Notes: a model not told the origin generated them from the sequence alone. DNA of 64,000 nt from Hetaerina americana (GCA_022747635.1 JAKTNV010000117.1:496001-560000), one strand, 5' to 3'; shown: positions 33,625-45,594, counted from the first letter of the stretch. Numbers and translations are program-made.

Positions 33625-36612
33625 AAAAAATAATTTCCTCTTTCCCGACGCCTACCGCCTCCCTATCCCCATCAACCTCTCCCTCCCACCCCACCCTTTT
33701 AGAGCCATCCCGGCGCACGCCCTGGGGAGAAAAACCCAAGGAACTTCTAAATTTAAAGTGGTGCGCGAGTGCACCGAATCGGTGAATCACGCCAGTAGGG
33801 CCCCCTCCCCCGCACCAGATATACTTCCGCGTGTGTGTTTGTGGCCGTGCGTTTCATGCGTGAACGAGTGCGGAGCCAGGGGAGGAGGAGTGGGACGGGC
33901 GGGGGATGAGGTTAATTTCCACAGAGTGACGATGACGGCCGCAGGAGCCCTCCTTTTATTTTATCGATGGTCTCTTCTCTTATGCGTGCGAGATAATCAA
34001 TGGGATGGACGGAGGGTGTGATGGGACGGGGGCGGAGAGGGAAGAGGGAGAGACGGGGGTGTGGTTAGAAAAGGCACTCTCACGACGGGGTTCCGATATT
34101 ACTAATAAGGCAGTCTCGGAAATGGCAAAAGAACCACAGTCTGCGGTGTCTGCCATTTTACTCGCCGCGGGGAATTCTCGACTCGACTCAACCCGACGCG
34201 GCCGAGTCGGAATTATCAATTGCCGGTGAATGGCAATGGGGTGTACCAAGAAAATCCGTACCTCAAATATTATTACGTTTAATATAGATACTCTATGCCA
34301 TTTAAATCATGGTATTCAACTTAACTATCATTAACATCAGGACTGAATGATTACTTTCTAGCAGACGATTTTAATATCAATACAAACTGCTATTTTAACT
34401 CGATATTAACCTTTACCATTATTCCCCATCGTGACTGAAAAATTATTCCCAAGCAGGTAATTTTTCTTCAGCTCGACTAATAATCTACATTCGAATAAAA
34501 TTTCAGCAATATAAACAATCTTTCAATTATTTAAAAAGGATGGCCTGTAGAGAAATGATATGAGATTGTAGAAAATGTGGCTCTAATAAATTTAAGTCAA
34601 AAACCTAGCCACATATACTCCGCTTTCCATTCATTACTATCATAATCCAATATTTTTGCTAGCAATAAAACTTAAAAAGCAGAACGATCCGTCTGAAAAA
34701 TAACGGGACAAAAATGCATTCGTCTTCCTTGGGAACTTGGTAATGCTCCAATACTTCCGATCGTATTGTTCGGTAGTAAATAATTATTTTCCATTGCATC
34801 ATATTTGAAATAAACATAATGCAAATATGTACGTGGTTCTTAGAACGCCCTAATACAATTTAATACGTTGATCACGATACATACTTCACCAAATTAAAAT
34901 GGAAAATTCAATTAAATATTCTTTCCTCAACATTGACGTGTTTCCTGCGAGCTATTTGTAAAAAGGAGCTATGTCAAATGATTCACTGCCAAAAACCAGT
35001 AAACAAAATGCGGACTAGCGTGACAGACCTAATCTACATCAACCAACTTCACCAGCAGATGCGTACGATCCGCACACAAAACATCCCAGCAGGTTACCTA
35101 ATGAACTGAGATAGGAACTGAATACGATCATGCCATCAATTGTATGCGATACAAAAGAGAGTCTAATGAGGGAACATAAGAATATCAAGAACATTACATA
35201 GAGGAGGAGAGCATAATTTCATGGAAAAAATACATATTTCCTACTTGAACTATAAATTAACTTCCTACCTGTTAACAAACTATCAACCCAAACAACCTAA
35301 GCATCCCACGTTACAGGTCTCATAATTGCTCGGTTACCCAGCAAGATTCTACGGACTAGGGGACCAATGTAGGCCACATAAAGCATTAGGATTCCTTCAA
35401 GGCATTAATACTTCATGTATCGAAAAAGACGGAATCTCCAACATTTCATAATTTACGTTTTCGTTTCCGTAGAACATAACAAGATCAAAGCACAACTTCC
35501 GAGAAGCCCACTGAAAGATTCACGGAATTTCCCACCTGCACTATTTCGGGACGAATTATTCACAAGCGTTTCGTCATCGACTCTGAGAAACATTGGCTCT
35601 ATGAATAGGCATGAAAACGGGACGAAAAATCCATTATTTTAACTCGTGCACGCGTGCACAGCGCGATCGAGGCGGTCATAAACACGGAAATCTTAGGGAG
35701 GGAGAGGAACTACGGGGGAAGCGGGGAAATGAGGTGCGCAGATTGTGTGGAGACCAAGATGGCGGAGGAAAGATGGGGGATCTGGAAATTATTAACTTAA
35801 TTGAAATTGCTTGGGATTACCCCGTTGGGGAGAGAGGAAGGGAAGGCAATCTAACTAGGATACCAGAATTTTCGGCTCCCATTACTGGAAAATAAGGTGA
35901 TAAACCCGTCATCGTCGTACCCACCAAAATCTGTTCGGTTGGAAGAAGTGGAGAAAGTTGGTTGATTTAGGGAGGAAACATCGAACGGCATTAAAGTAGC
36001 CTCGTGAAGAAACTTCGTTAATTTGCTAATGTGAAATTCGGATGGGGCATTAATATTGGAGTTGGTTTAATGTTGATATTGGAGTCGGGGGAAGTGGTGC
36101 CAATATCGGAATCGCATGAGCGTAAAAACATGGGGGAACATCAATTGAGAATTATCATGGGGACAGGGTAAGAAAGCCGTTTTGGGACTATAAAACTCAT
36201 TGTCTTAAGCGCACGGGAATAGAGTTAAGACAATATATTGTGCCTATAATTTATAAACCTACCAGAAGCAAACAAATTGTTCTTCTAAAGTCACTCGGGT
36301 GTAATCAAAGGATATATCACTATTTTCTACCATCCAATCAATACATACGTAAAAGAATTATATCCACTTCACATGATAGAGCTTAACCAGAATATTTTGC
36401 TGAATATATTCCCTGAACATTTTTCTTTGAATGTGTGCTAGAATCCCAAAAGTATTCAGGCGTGGCCATAAAAGAAAAACTTCAATGTTGTGCTGTAGAA
36501 GTCACCTGCGAGAAACTTTTATACAAACAACTCTTAAGAGATTCATTTGAGTAAATGATTATAATCTACTAACCTATACACAGTTTCATTTACAATGAAA
36601 TTTACGGGAAAA

Positions 36613-36613
<1 letters not shown>
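33625..36613. other. unassigned DNA
   Basis: Pyrimidine patch to about 33740, GC-mixed to 34230, then AT-rich. A perfect 14-bp palindrome GTGCACGCGTGCAC lies at 35646-35659, a YY1-like CAAGATGGCGGA at about 35754-35765, and a 10-bp inverted repeat ATTGTCTTAA/TTAAGACAAT at 36199-36234. No gene is seen. Confidence 0.5.

Positions 36614-36703
<90 letters not shown>
36614..36703. repeat. (TA)n microsatellite
   Basis: About 45 uninterrupted TA units directly abutting the truncated 5' end of element E copy 2. Confidence 0.97.
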
Positions 36704-36709
<6 letters not shown>

Positions 36710-36823
36710 TTTTTACTCTTGTGATCCGTTCGATTCCGCCTTCCCCACCTCTGTTGTGTTCGTCCTTTATATGTGTTCCTATCCCTTTTCCTTATATCTG
36801 TTTCTGTATATATGAGTATTTAT

Positions 36824-37131
36824 GGGGATCGAGATGGTGCGGGGGCTAACGTATTGGCTTCCCACCCTGAGGGCGCGGGTTCAAATCCCGGCGGTGTTGA
36901 ATATTTTTCAGAGGTATCTCGATCCCTACTTGAGGTGCTTTGTGGAGGGCACTTTGAGTGAGTACGCCGTCCGTCGGATGGGACGTTAAACTGCGGACCC
37001 CTTGGCGCCTTTCGTAAAGAGCAGGCTAATGCCGACGCCGGGTTTCTCTCCACCCTTCATCCTTTCCTGTCCATCCCCTATGGCGCAAATGACCTTAGCT
37101 GTCGGTCGCCTCCCCTTAAAACTACTACTCC
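36824..37131 (+). mobile_element. tRNA-derived SINE with 12-bp target-site duplication
   Basis: A 308-bp insertion is bracketed by direct repeats ATGAGTATTTAT at 36812-36823 and 37132-37143. Its head is tRNA-like: A-box TGGTGCGGGGG at 36835-36845 (10 of 11 consensus positions) and B-box GGTTCAAATCC at 36878-36888 (10 of 11). The body contains GGATGGGACGTTAAACTGCG at about 36976-36995 and GGCGCAAATGACC near 37082. The 3' end is TTAAAACTACTACTCC, with a short ACT repeat as tail. Head, unrelated body, simple-repeat tail and target duplication define a SINE moved by a LINE machinery. The partner LINE cannot be told from this window, and no second copy is present here. Confidence 0.92.
36830..36904 (+). 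tRNA. tRNA-like head of the SINE (pol III promoter, not a functional tRNA)
   Basis: Internal A- and B-box sequences at tRNA-like spacing, and a T arm CGGG-TTCAAAT-CCCG, identify a tRNA-derived region. The acceptor ends do not pair convincingly and the anticodon arm is degenerate, so I cannot assign an amino acid. Confidence 0.6.
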
Positions 37132-37180
37132 ATGAGTATTTATTCGCCGTTTGGCGGGATTTCGTGTTTGAATGTGTATT

Positions 37181-37331
37181 TGGCCAATGTGGCTCATCTC
37201 TTTCTTCTGGCTATGCGTGCCACGAAACGCACTGTTCCTTTCCTGTATGATGTTGTATGAATTCTAACCCACTGTCCTTTCCTTTCCTTGTGTATTGTCT
37301 ATTTCTCCTTTGGTGGGTGAAACAGCCCCCT
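37181..37331 (+). other. linker between element E copies 2 and 3
   Basis: About 150 bases of T/C-rich sequence continue from the end of copy 2 into the CGCCATCTCTTGGCT block of copy 3. It may be part of a longer, complete E unit of which copy 1 keeps only a piece. Copy 1 has (TA)n at both corresponding positions. Confidence 0.45.
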
Positions 37332-37580
37332 GACGCCATCTCTTGGCTGAAAGAATCGGGACGCTTGGCGACATATTAGACCCACGGATCTCAGGGTAAA
37401 TTGACTATCCTCGATAGCTCAAGTGGTTAAGAGCATCCGCCCGGCAAGTGGAAAGATCCGGTGTTCGAGTCCCGGTTGAGGAAATATTTTTACTCTTGTG
37501 ATCCGTTCGATTCCGCCTTCCCCACCTCTGTTGTGTTCGTCCTTTATATGTGTTCCTATCCCTTTTCCTTATATCTGTTT

Positions 37581-37582
<2 letters not shown>
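37332..37582 (+). mobile_element. element E, copy 3 (tRNA module present, 3' cut at a TA array)
   Basis: It starts with GACGCCATCTCTTGGCT and carries the same 75-base upstream block as copy 1, then the identical tRNA-like module at 37408-37482 and the body from ATATTTTTACTCTTGTG. It breaks off at ATATCTGTTTCAA, where (TA)n and the nested palindromes begin. The body matches copy 1 except at a handful of positions. It follows copy 2 in direct orientation, so the two may be a partial tandem. Confidence 0.88.
37408..37482 (+). tRNA. tRNA-like module of element E (Ala-GGC-like, second copy)
   Basis: All 75 positions match the minus-strand module at 11157-11231, including C33 and the bulged T in the T arm. 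It therefore has the same cloverleaf and the same A- and B-boxes. Two identical copies about 26 kb apart in otherwise diverged DNA argue for recent spread of the repeat rather than for two functional tRNA genes. Confidence 0.75.
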
Positions 37583-37644
<62 letters not shown>

Positions 37645-37773
37645 AAACAGATATAAGTTTCAATATATATATATATATATATATTGAAACAGATATAAGG
37701 AAAAGGGATAGGAACACATATATCTGTTTCAATATATATATATATTGAAACAGATATAAGGAAAAGGGATAGG

Positions 37774-37833
<60 letters not shown>
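37548..37833. repeat. nested alternating palindromes with (TA)n arrays
   Basis: The end of element E copy 3 (CCTATCCCTTTTCCTTATAT then CTGTTTCAATATATA) is repeated in alternating orientation. The + copy is at about 37556-37590, followed by a short inverted copy at 37641-37657, a short direct piece at 37658-37670, and a long inverted copy at 37681-37716. Then come a short direct piece at 37721-37740 and a long inverted copy at 37742-37776. (TA)n arrays fill the turns (37583-37642, 37663-37683, 37732-37745, 37777-37833). Each adjacent pair can form a hairpin. Confidence 0.9.
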
Positions 37834-37834
<1 letters not shown>

Positions 37835-39585
37835 TTAAATTATCTCTAAGAAAAGCGACCCAAAATAAAAAAGGAATCATGTTCAACAGTAATCGAGTTA
37901 CAAAATATGACTAACTCCAGTGAATCATTCAATCACTTGCTAAACTAAGCAAGGACTTTAATGAAGCCTCGTAGAACACCGGCCCACACCCCATGAAACG
38001 ACCCGAATATACTCATCATGAAAAAAGATTGAGTCCGCTCAGCATGTGAAATGAGTGATGCTATCTCTTATTATACCATTGCCTCAAGCAGAGCCTTGAG
38101 CTATCTGTGGCTGAGCTGCTCACTCGCAACTAACAGCATTCCGAGAATTAATGTCATAAATTAAACATGTTCTCTCCGAGTTGACACATACTGCACGTTT
38201 CAAAGTCTATTTCGTTCATAACCTTAATTACACATTTTGGAATTGATTGCGAGCCTTGAATTTCATGTTCCCCGAAGGTACATGTAATGCGACTGATGAT
38301 CGTCCTTTGAAACTAAATTTCAACATAATCATCACTGGGTAATAGTAACAGTCACATTCACCCCGATATACCGTTCTAAATGAGTTGGCCATAAATTAAC
38401 CATGATTAAAACCATAGAAAGAATTTTAAAAAATATATCAACCAACCCTCACGGGCAAGTTCCATAATACTCAATTTCAGAGCTGCCCAAGACTTACATC
38501 GTTTTAGTCAATTGTACTTTATGGGAGCTGGGAAGTAATGATACTTAAATCATAGCTAAAATATGTGGATGAGCCAAGAAGTCGAAGTAGAAAAGGAACA
38601 CGACCATAAAGATAGGAATGAATTGCGCCACAATGACAACGAAGAATGTAAGTGAAGCTCGCTGAATACATTCGGACGAGGTGGTATCTTCGATTAAACG
38701 ACGCAGGGTGAGGATGGAGAAAAGAGAATAGACGGCAAGCGAACAGAGGGTGAAAAAAGATAGGTTCAAACGTCGAGGGTCAACGCCTCCCTCAAAGGTC
38801 GTCGCAGGGAAATCTTACGAAAACTTTCGACAACTTATGGGATGCTCGACTAGTGAGTGTCAAATGAGGGTGGAAGGAGAGACGCCATTGATTAATCTCA
38901 AAGACCACCATGCTATCGTCTCGTTTCGCAAATTCAACTCAGTTCATTGTAATAAGCTTTCCGGAATCCATTGAAAAGTGGAACGTCCCAGGTTCAGTTT
39001 TATACTAAAGTATCATAGATATAGCTAACATCCCTCGCCTTGCATTGGGAGGAGAATCCATCGCTCCCTCGCAATGCAACAAAATGGAGAACTCACACCA
39101 TGTATCTGAAGAGATGGACCCAGGAGCTGTAAGGAGCGTCGAGTTGATGCACCGAGTAACTTAAGGGCACTGAAAGTTTAGGCAAAATCGATATTCTCGG
39201 CTCTTAACTTAAGAGGTCAAATAGTTAAGGACGCATATCAAGTTCGAACCACGCACGAACTTTCGCCGCTCATGGACTGCATACATGTAGTACTAATCGC
39301 TTAAGGATTACGTTCCCGGGAGGAAGAGCCGAGTTGAAGAGGCACGGAGAGCGTTGAGACGCCACGGTGGAAGCTTCGCGCACGCTTTGATCCGACTTGA
39401 TAGCGCTCGATCATGGTCTGCGCAGTCATGGCGAAAGAAAGGGGGGAGAGGCCCAACACCACGGCACTCCAACGAGGGAGCAACGCGGTGTGGAGGGAAA
39501 CACACGTGAAGGGGTGAAGAGGCGACACAAAAAAAATTAGGGGTCCACACCTTCCTCCTCGAGGAATCACAACGAGGCAAAAAAA
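37834..39585. other. unassigned DNA
   Basis: No gene is recognised. A 74-codon hydrophobic minus-strand frame at 38545-38769 is discussed under rejected items. 39300-39580 is GC-mixed, with two overlapping minus-strand frames and no motif. Confidence 0.5.
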
Positions 39586-39589
39586 TTAA

Positions 39590-39835
39590 ATTGGGGAATT
39601 TTCAGTTATTTTTCGGGCGGGGAGACGCGGGAGAAAGAAAATGGGTTAAGAAGAAGCAATTAAAAGGAAATGCGGGAGGGAAGAGAAGATGGTGGGCGCA
39701 GCGGAGAGAGAGAGAGAGGGGGGAAAGGAGGAGAGGAAAATTAGTGGAAGAGTCGTCGGCTGGAGCACTCCTTCCCGAGGGGAGTTTCACCCATGTTTAG
39801 AGCTGCGGCGGGGCATGAGAGATTCCTTGGACTCC

Positions 39836-39912
<77 letters not shown>

Positions 39913-40235
39913 AAGGCGAAGATGCAGGGGAGGAGAGGGGAGGGAAGGGAGGGCGGTGGGAGGCGGGGGGTCTGGGGGGTAGCACGCAAAGGACCCCTTA
40001 GATCGATAGCTCTTTGGCTTCGCCGCGCTCCCTGTGTAGAGCGGTAGTGTGGTTTCCAGCTCCCCTCAAGGGGTTGAACAAGGAAAGCGGGGGTGGGGAG
40101 GGAGTCGAGGGCGCCCTGCGGGGGATGGCGGGAGAAGAGGAGAGAGAGGAAGATGGGTCTGGGAGGGGGGAGGAACAATGGCTGGAGTGAAGAGGGGAAG
40201 GGTGAAGATCGAAAGGGGTAAAGGAAAGGGAGCGG
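39590..40235 (+). repeat. purine block with long (GA)n array
   Basis: Purine-rich throughout, with about 34 GA units at 39837-39905 and G-runs on either side (39906-39912, 39965-39980). Frames of R/E/G repeats on one strand and L/S repeats on the other are compositional. GA arrays bind GAGA-factor-type proteins in insects, but nothing here shows that role. Confidence 0.75.
39837..39905 (+). repeat. (GA)n microsatellite
   Basis: Perfect dinucleotide array of about 34 units. Confidence 0.97.
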
Positions 40236-40249
40236 ACCGCCTTTGCCAA

Positions 40250-40510
40250 CACCTCTCTCCACCTCCCCTCAAGAGCCACGGGGAAATGTGGGTACGCTCC
40301 TCTTTCCCTCCCCCTTTCTCCCTCCCTACACACGCAAACTCACCCGCCTCCTCTCCTCTCCCGCACCCTCCCGGCTCCTCTTTCTCTTCCTACCGCGCCC
40401 TATCCCTTTTCCCTCAATCCATTCACATTACTCCCTCGATAACGCCTCCCTCTCGCCGGGAGAATTCCTCTCGCCGCGTACTCGGCCCCACTGCTTGGCT
40501 CCTGCATCGT
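40250..40510 (+). repeat. pyrimidine block
   Basis: C/T-rich on the + strand, opposite in polarity to the purine block before it. CpGs are moderately frequent. Confidence 0.6.
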
Positions 40511-40517
40511 GGTTTCT

Positions 40518-40579
40518 TCCCGCCTTGGAGGTCATGCTCCATATATTGGGAAAGATGGAGCATGAAGGGAGGCGGGAAC
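40518..40579. repeat. 62-nt hairpin, pre-miRNA-sized
   Basis: Outer stem TTCCCGCCT pairs with AGGCGGGAA, and inner stem CATGCTCCAT pairs with ATGGAGCATG. A 7/5-base internal loop and a 12-base terminal loop complete it. Length and shape are compatible with a microRNA precursor, but the inner stem is short and neither arm matches a microRNA I know. Confidence 0.5.
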
Positions 40580-40734
40580 GCGAGCGGGGAGGGTGGAAGG
40601 ATAAGGGGGCGGGTGGAGAGCGAGGGGAGAAGGATGGCCAGATGTGCCGAGGGGGGAATGGCGATGGGCCGACTACGGGAGGGACGGAGTGAATTTCGCT
40701 AAAACGAAATCCGAATATCGCCCGCGCTCCCACT

Positions 40735-42335
40735 CGGTTGAAATTAACCTACCGTGGTGGAAACGCAGTCGCAAAATTAAGGAAAAACTAGCGGAGTGAT
40801 AATGAGAATCCTAATTCACTAGTAAAAATTTCTGGCATTACCAAGATGAGGGAAATAACTTCTCATTCCTCTCCATGGCGCCAACTTCCCTGCGGTAAAG
40901 TAACGGGTAAATAAATCTTCACCACGGGTTCATAACAAGGAATCCATTCCGGCAATTTTCTATCTGCATGGAACCACTGCCATGAGTACTGTTTCTCATT
41001 TAATTTTGTCAACGGTTAGTCTGAATAAGGAGTAGCATGTATAGGATTGAACGACAATTATGTTACTGGTTTTAATGGCTGAGTTGGTCACAAAAACACC
41101 TTTATTACATCTACATGTATACGGACCTAAAATTTACTCCGCAAACCAAATTGCAAACGATCGGCGAGGTAACAGTTAGGAGACATGGATGAAGGGAAAA
41201 ACGTGCATTTTACATCGGGTATTGTTTAAGTGACATCGCCTGATACCAGCGATTAGGTGAACCATGCTGTGCTGCGCTGCCCACAACTTAATAGAGAAGT
41301 AAAAATACATCGTCATCTTGCTTACATTATCACGCATTTCGTCTCATGATATTAGAGCGGATGGGATTTTCTGCAAAATAGGAAGTCTGTCAAAAGATCT
41401 ATAACGACAGCCTCGAGAAACGGATTTAAGATACCCATTTTGTGCAAATTAATTCGCAGCGAAGCAGGCTACCTTATAATCGGAAATCGCTCAGCTCAGG
41501 TGGAAATTCGGGGATTGGCAGGGTCAGGAACCTAAAACGAGCCTCCCCTTTCCACCGTGTCTCCGTCAAAGCGAGGAAAGAAGTGGCCCCGTTCCGCGCT
41601 GGACGATTAAGGGTTCCCGACCCCGTGGTCCGGGAGTGGCCTCGAGCATGAAGGGCACGCGGAAGGGAGCTCGGAATCTCAAGAGAACGGAGCAAATTCA
41701 CAAGAGCGCCCCTCTCGCTAGGGATGCGTCAAAGAGTGGAGGGACGGAGAGGGGGCAGGAGTCCAAACGCAAACAGTTGTAACGCATGCGTAAATTGGTC
41801 AAAAATGAAGATGTGAAAGGGGTTAGTTGGGCAATATGGACGGAGAGAGAAGGACAGAAGGAGGCAGAGGCAAACGGTATAGGGCTGGATTTATCCAGTC
41901 CCTTGACACATGCCGAAACTCAATATTTTTCGGAAGCAGAATCGGTCGACGTATAATTGGCGTGAAGTCTTAATGCTTCAGGGCAATCACTGCCCTATTA
42001 TATTTTTGCCAGAATTCTAAATTACATCTTCATAGCAAGCAATCAAAATATTGTTGGGCGAACGTTAACTTTACGGGGACAGAATTACAGAGCACTATAC
42101 CCTGATACGTCGTGTATGCATGTGAAATTATTCAACCGTCGAGAAACATTTCATTATTTGGCCCACGCTTTCTTTGGGAAATTTTCTCGGTACTCTTTCA
42201 ACGAATTTCCCACACTTCTGCATCTTCTTCTGACCTATTAAAAATTCTCAGACATCCTCCCACTTTTCCTTGATGTTTCGGACCTCTAGAAAATCCATGA
42301 GGATGGGCATAGGGGATGGGGAAGAGGATGCTCAG
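40735..42335. other. unassigned DNA
   Basis: AT-rich to about 41440, then GC-mixed to 41890 and AT-rich again. No gene is recognised. Confidence 0.5.
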
Positions 42336-42339
42336 ATGA

Positions 42340-42900
42340 CAGAAGAGAGAGAGAAAGGAAGAATGGTGTGTAGTAAAGTGGCTAAGGGAGAGGAGCTGAG
42401 AGAGATGATTCGACTCCTTTTGAAGTAAGGGCGCGGTGGAGAGGTGCCGTTGGCCGGGAAGAGAGAGAGAGGGCGGAGGGCGGGTGGGTGAGTGGGCGAG
42501 AGAAGAGCCCGGTGGGTGGGGAAGGGGCCGGGCGGGAATAGGTGGGGTGGGAGAGGCGAGCGATCGGGAGTGGGGTCGGGCCGGGAGGGGAGGTAAGAAG
42601 GGTGGGTCAGGTGGGAAGACTTCGCGTCGAGTGGGGAAGGGAACGGGGCAGGTGGTTGGGGGCATGGGGGGGTGGAACAGGGGTGGGGGACGGGAAGGGA
42701 GGGCTTGTCGGCGGGGAATCTCCCTCTTCCGAGCATTTACGGCGAGAGTTCCAGGAAAATGGCTTCGGAGTCTGGGAAAGGAACGATCGCAGGCGGGTCC
42801 TTTTACGTACAGTATTCCTCAGGTTGCGTGGGAGACGATGCTCTCTCTCCTCCTCCTCCCCTTCCCCCCCCGTAGCCGCCCCTCCCGCACCTTTCCCTCC
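42340..42900 (+). repeat. G-rich block with strong G-quadruplex motif, then short pyrimidine block
   Basis: GGG runs are dense from 42430 to 42720. 42471-42496 has five GGG runs separated by 1-5 bases, a textbook quadruplex pattern. At about 42840-42900 the polarity flips to C/T. Frames of up to 172 codons here are G/R/E- or P/S-rich and compositional. Confidence 0.7.
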
Positions 42901-42959
42901 CTCGGTCGCACACTTTTTAAAGCTTTCGCTCGTCGTGTCGGCTCTCTCACTTAAAGCAT

Positions 42960-45590
42960 AAGGGGAAACGACTAAATGAACGCATATTAAAGCGCGCGGG
43001 AACCATTTCTCCTCCGGTTACGTCGAGGGTGCAAGTCTCAACCAAGGGTGTGTCAATGCCTTAAAAATCAGGATGATACATTTACTCGTCTCGAGTGAAG
43101 AGGGCGTGTGAATGAACAAAACATGCGAGACGTCGGACGCTTTAATTGAATCCTTTGTTTCGACATGCCTAATAGTCATTTCCCGTAAAAGATGATTTAT
43201 TCTTTTGCTAACCTAATTCACTATGATAACGATGTTCATCCAAGTCAGGGCGAACACACGCATTAAACATTTTGGCGCAGTAGATTGTCGAATGAGCAGA
43301 TCTGCAACTTATATCACGGAATTAGTTGCAGCGGTTCACGGTAAAAATGTAACCAATATTATATAACTTTATTGCATAAAATTACCGGGTACAAGAACTT
43401 GTTGTGTGCTCTTAGCATACTAACGCAACGGGTCTCTTAACTAGGTTCATTTCCATAATGGATACAAAAAATATCCAAGTTCCAAGTTAAGTACATAAAA
43501 TTAGTTCTAAATAACCATTTTAAGTTGACTTGGTCCGTCAGGGCTTCAAGGGCAGTGAGTGCTATATCTGTTTGGACGTTTAATACCGCAACGACCAGCA
43601 CAGAATGAGTTCAATTTGCTATCTCATTTTTCACTGGCATAGTGAATATGGTGGCAAACCAAATGAGGTAGGAAGAACTATCATTCGAAACTCATAAATA
43701 TTAATTCAGAGGACATCTGCATAATAGTGGCTACAATATTTTTATTCAATCTCAAATATTCTCAGATGACCCAAGGATGTAAATAATAAGAGACCCATTT
43801 AACAACGAGAAACCTAAGGCATTTTATAATATAGTTGCATTACGTCCAACCTTAAAAGCCAAAACCATAAAAAATATACTTGCCGATGAAATCAGATATG
43901 CTAATTCCAGAATTTTCCGGTTTTTTTACGCAGGATAACATAAATGAATAAAACATAATGATATGCAAGGGCACATAAAAACTCTTATATGCAAATCATC
44001 TATTCAGATACATTTTTAACAAATGTCACTTAATGCTTTAATATTTATAAGAGATCTTGATCAATGCTGTAATAAAAGCAAGCTAAGGATAAAGCAACGG
44101 CGGGGAACTTGAGAATAAAACGGGGTATATGGGGGAACAGAGGTAAAATATAAGCCCAAAATTATAAAACTAAATAATTTGATGGAGCGTAACTTCACAC
44201 TTGCTTGACACGGATAAGGTCTTGTGGCGTGCAAACTTCAAAATCAGAATATTCCTCGAATTTAATAAACCTTTGCGGTTATTTAAATTTAATGAACGAA
44301 TACAATCTGAAAGAATTATCCAACGTTATTTCCATTTTAGGTCACAGTTTAAATTATTACTTACAAAGAGGTGGAGACGTTTATCAATTGACGATTCGAA
44401 TGACGAGGATTTTTAGGCGAACGTAATCTCTCATTGGAAAGGAGAGTAATAGGCAGGTTATCCAGGTTTCTCGCCGGTAAAATAATAATTAACGCAGATC
44501 AAACTCCAAAGACGGGGACGTGGACTTTACGCCACCGCAGTGTTTGCGTGCCCTGATTGGTGGTGGAATGGCCTTGATTCATTAAAATATTTATGGCACA
44601 GGGGGGGTCTCAAGCTTTCGGACTGCCTGCATCAACGTCTACTTGCCTTCGTGATACGTGATCGATACATTCGCGGGATTGTTTCTAAAACGTTACTGAG
44701 AGAGACTACATTTTTAGTGTGAGCAGAGAGGTGGAGGAAATCCCAAGACAGGAATCGATGTGGTAGTGACGTAAGGATCTCCTTGGGTTCACACAGCTTG
44801 GAGTACGGTCAAAGGTCTCGGAAACGTTGTGCAAGAGTAAATAAAATAGAGCTCAGGTACAATAAGTAAGCAATTTGCACAGAAAGGTACAGTTGGGGGC
44901 GCCGATTGAGGTCCGCTCACTGGACTGCGGTCGTGGCCATATACAAATGTAATTAATCACTGAACTAATGAGAAAAACAGAAATGTGGTCCCTTGAATCC
45001 AACTACACAAGGAAGAAGAAAAGAATAAATGAAATGGTTCGAAATGTTTACACTCTTTGGCATAGCTTTGCTTGGATATAAAATACTACTGCCTGCAATG
45101 ATTAAGAGTAAATAAAATAACTAAGCAAAATACACAGCCCCCTTCGAATAGATAAACCAGAAGGAAGGATATTACAGCGGAGGGTAGGCGGCGGGAGCAC
45201 CGGCAAATCCGATTCGGGAACCGCACCACCATACCAACATTGGATCGTGCATCTCCCGATCAACCAACCTCCATCGCCCCTTCCCCATATCTGCTGATTG
45301 AACCACAGCGCACAACAATCATCTGGAAACAGACGGGAAGAGAGGGTCCTTAAAAAAAACACGGCACGAATCGCCGCCAAGAGGCTAGGACCGTGGTCGG
45401 TGAGGGGACCCAATAGTGACCAGCCGGTCCGATGCGCCGATCCCGGAGGAACAAAAAGGCAGAAAGAAAAGAAAAAAGACCCCCACGAGAGCCATCATCA
45501 CTCATCGGCGCAATGATAATAATAATCACGTATCGTAATTGCGGAGGAGGGCTATCCCACCGAGACGGCAATGGACGGTGAGGTAGATTG
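42960..45590. other. AT-rich unassigned DNA
   Basis: No gene is recognised. Two overlapping + strand frames at 44201-44426 (about 72 codons) have mixed composition but no known motif. Confidence 0.5.
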
Positions 45591-45594
45591 GCAT

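Larger units (their letters stand above)
36704..37180 (+). mobile_element. element E, copy 2 (5'-truncated, interrupted by a SINE)
   Basis: The body of element E begins at the end of a (TA)n array with AAAAATATTTTTACTCTTG. It therefore lacks the upstream block and tRNA-like module. It runs to TATATATGAGTATTTAT at 36823, is interrupted by a 308-bp insertion, and resumes at 37132 with the same 12 bases, then TCGCCGTTTGGCGGGATTTC to GTGTTTGAATGTGT at about 37177. Copy 1 at 11 kb has the same join uninterrupted. Downstream of about 37180 comes sequence not seen in copy 1, leading into copy 3. Confidence 0.88.

Noticed and set aside
38545..38769. Hydrophobic 74-codon minus-strand frame with two possible membrane segments
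   Set aside because: The + strand is A/G-rich here, so the minus strand gives Leu/Phe/Val/Ser codons by composition. There is no receptor signature and no flanking exon.
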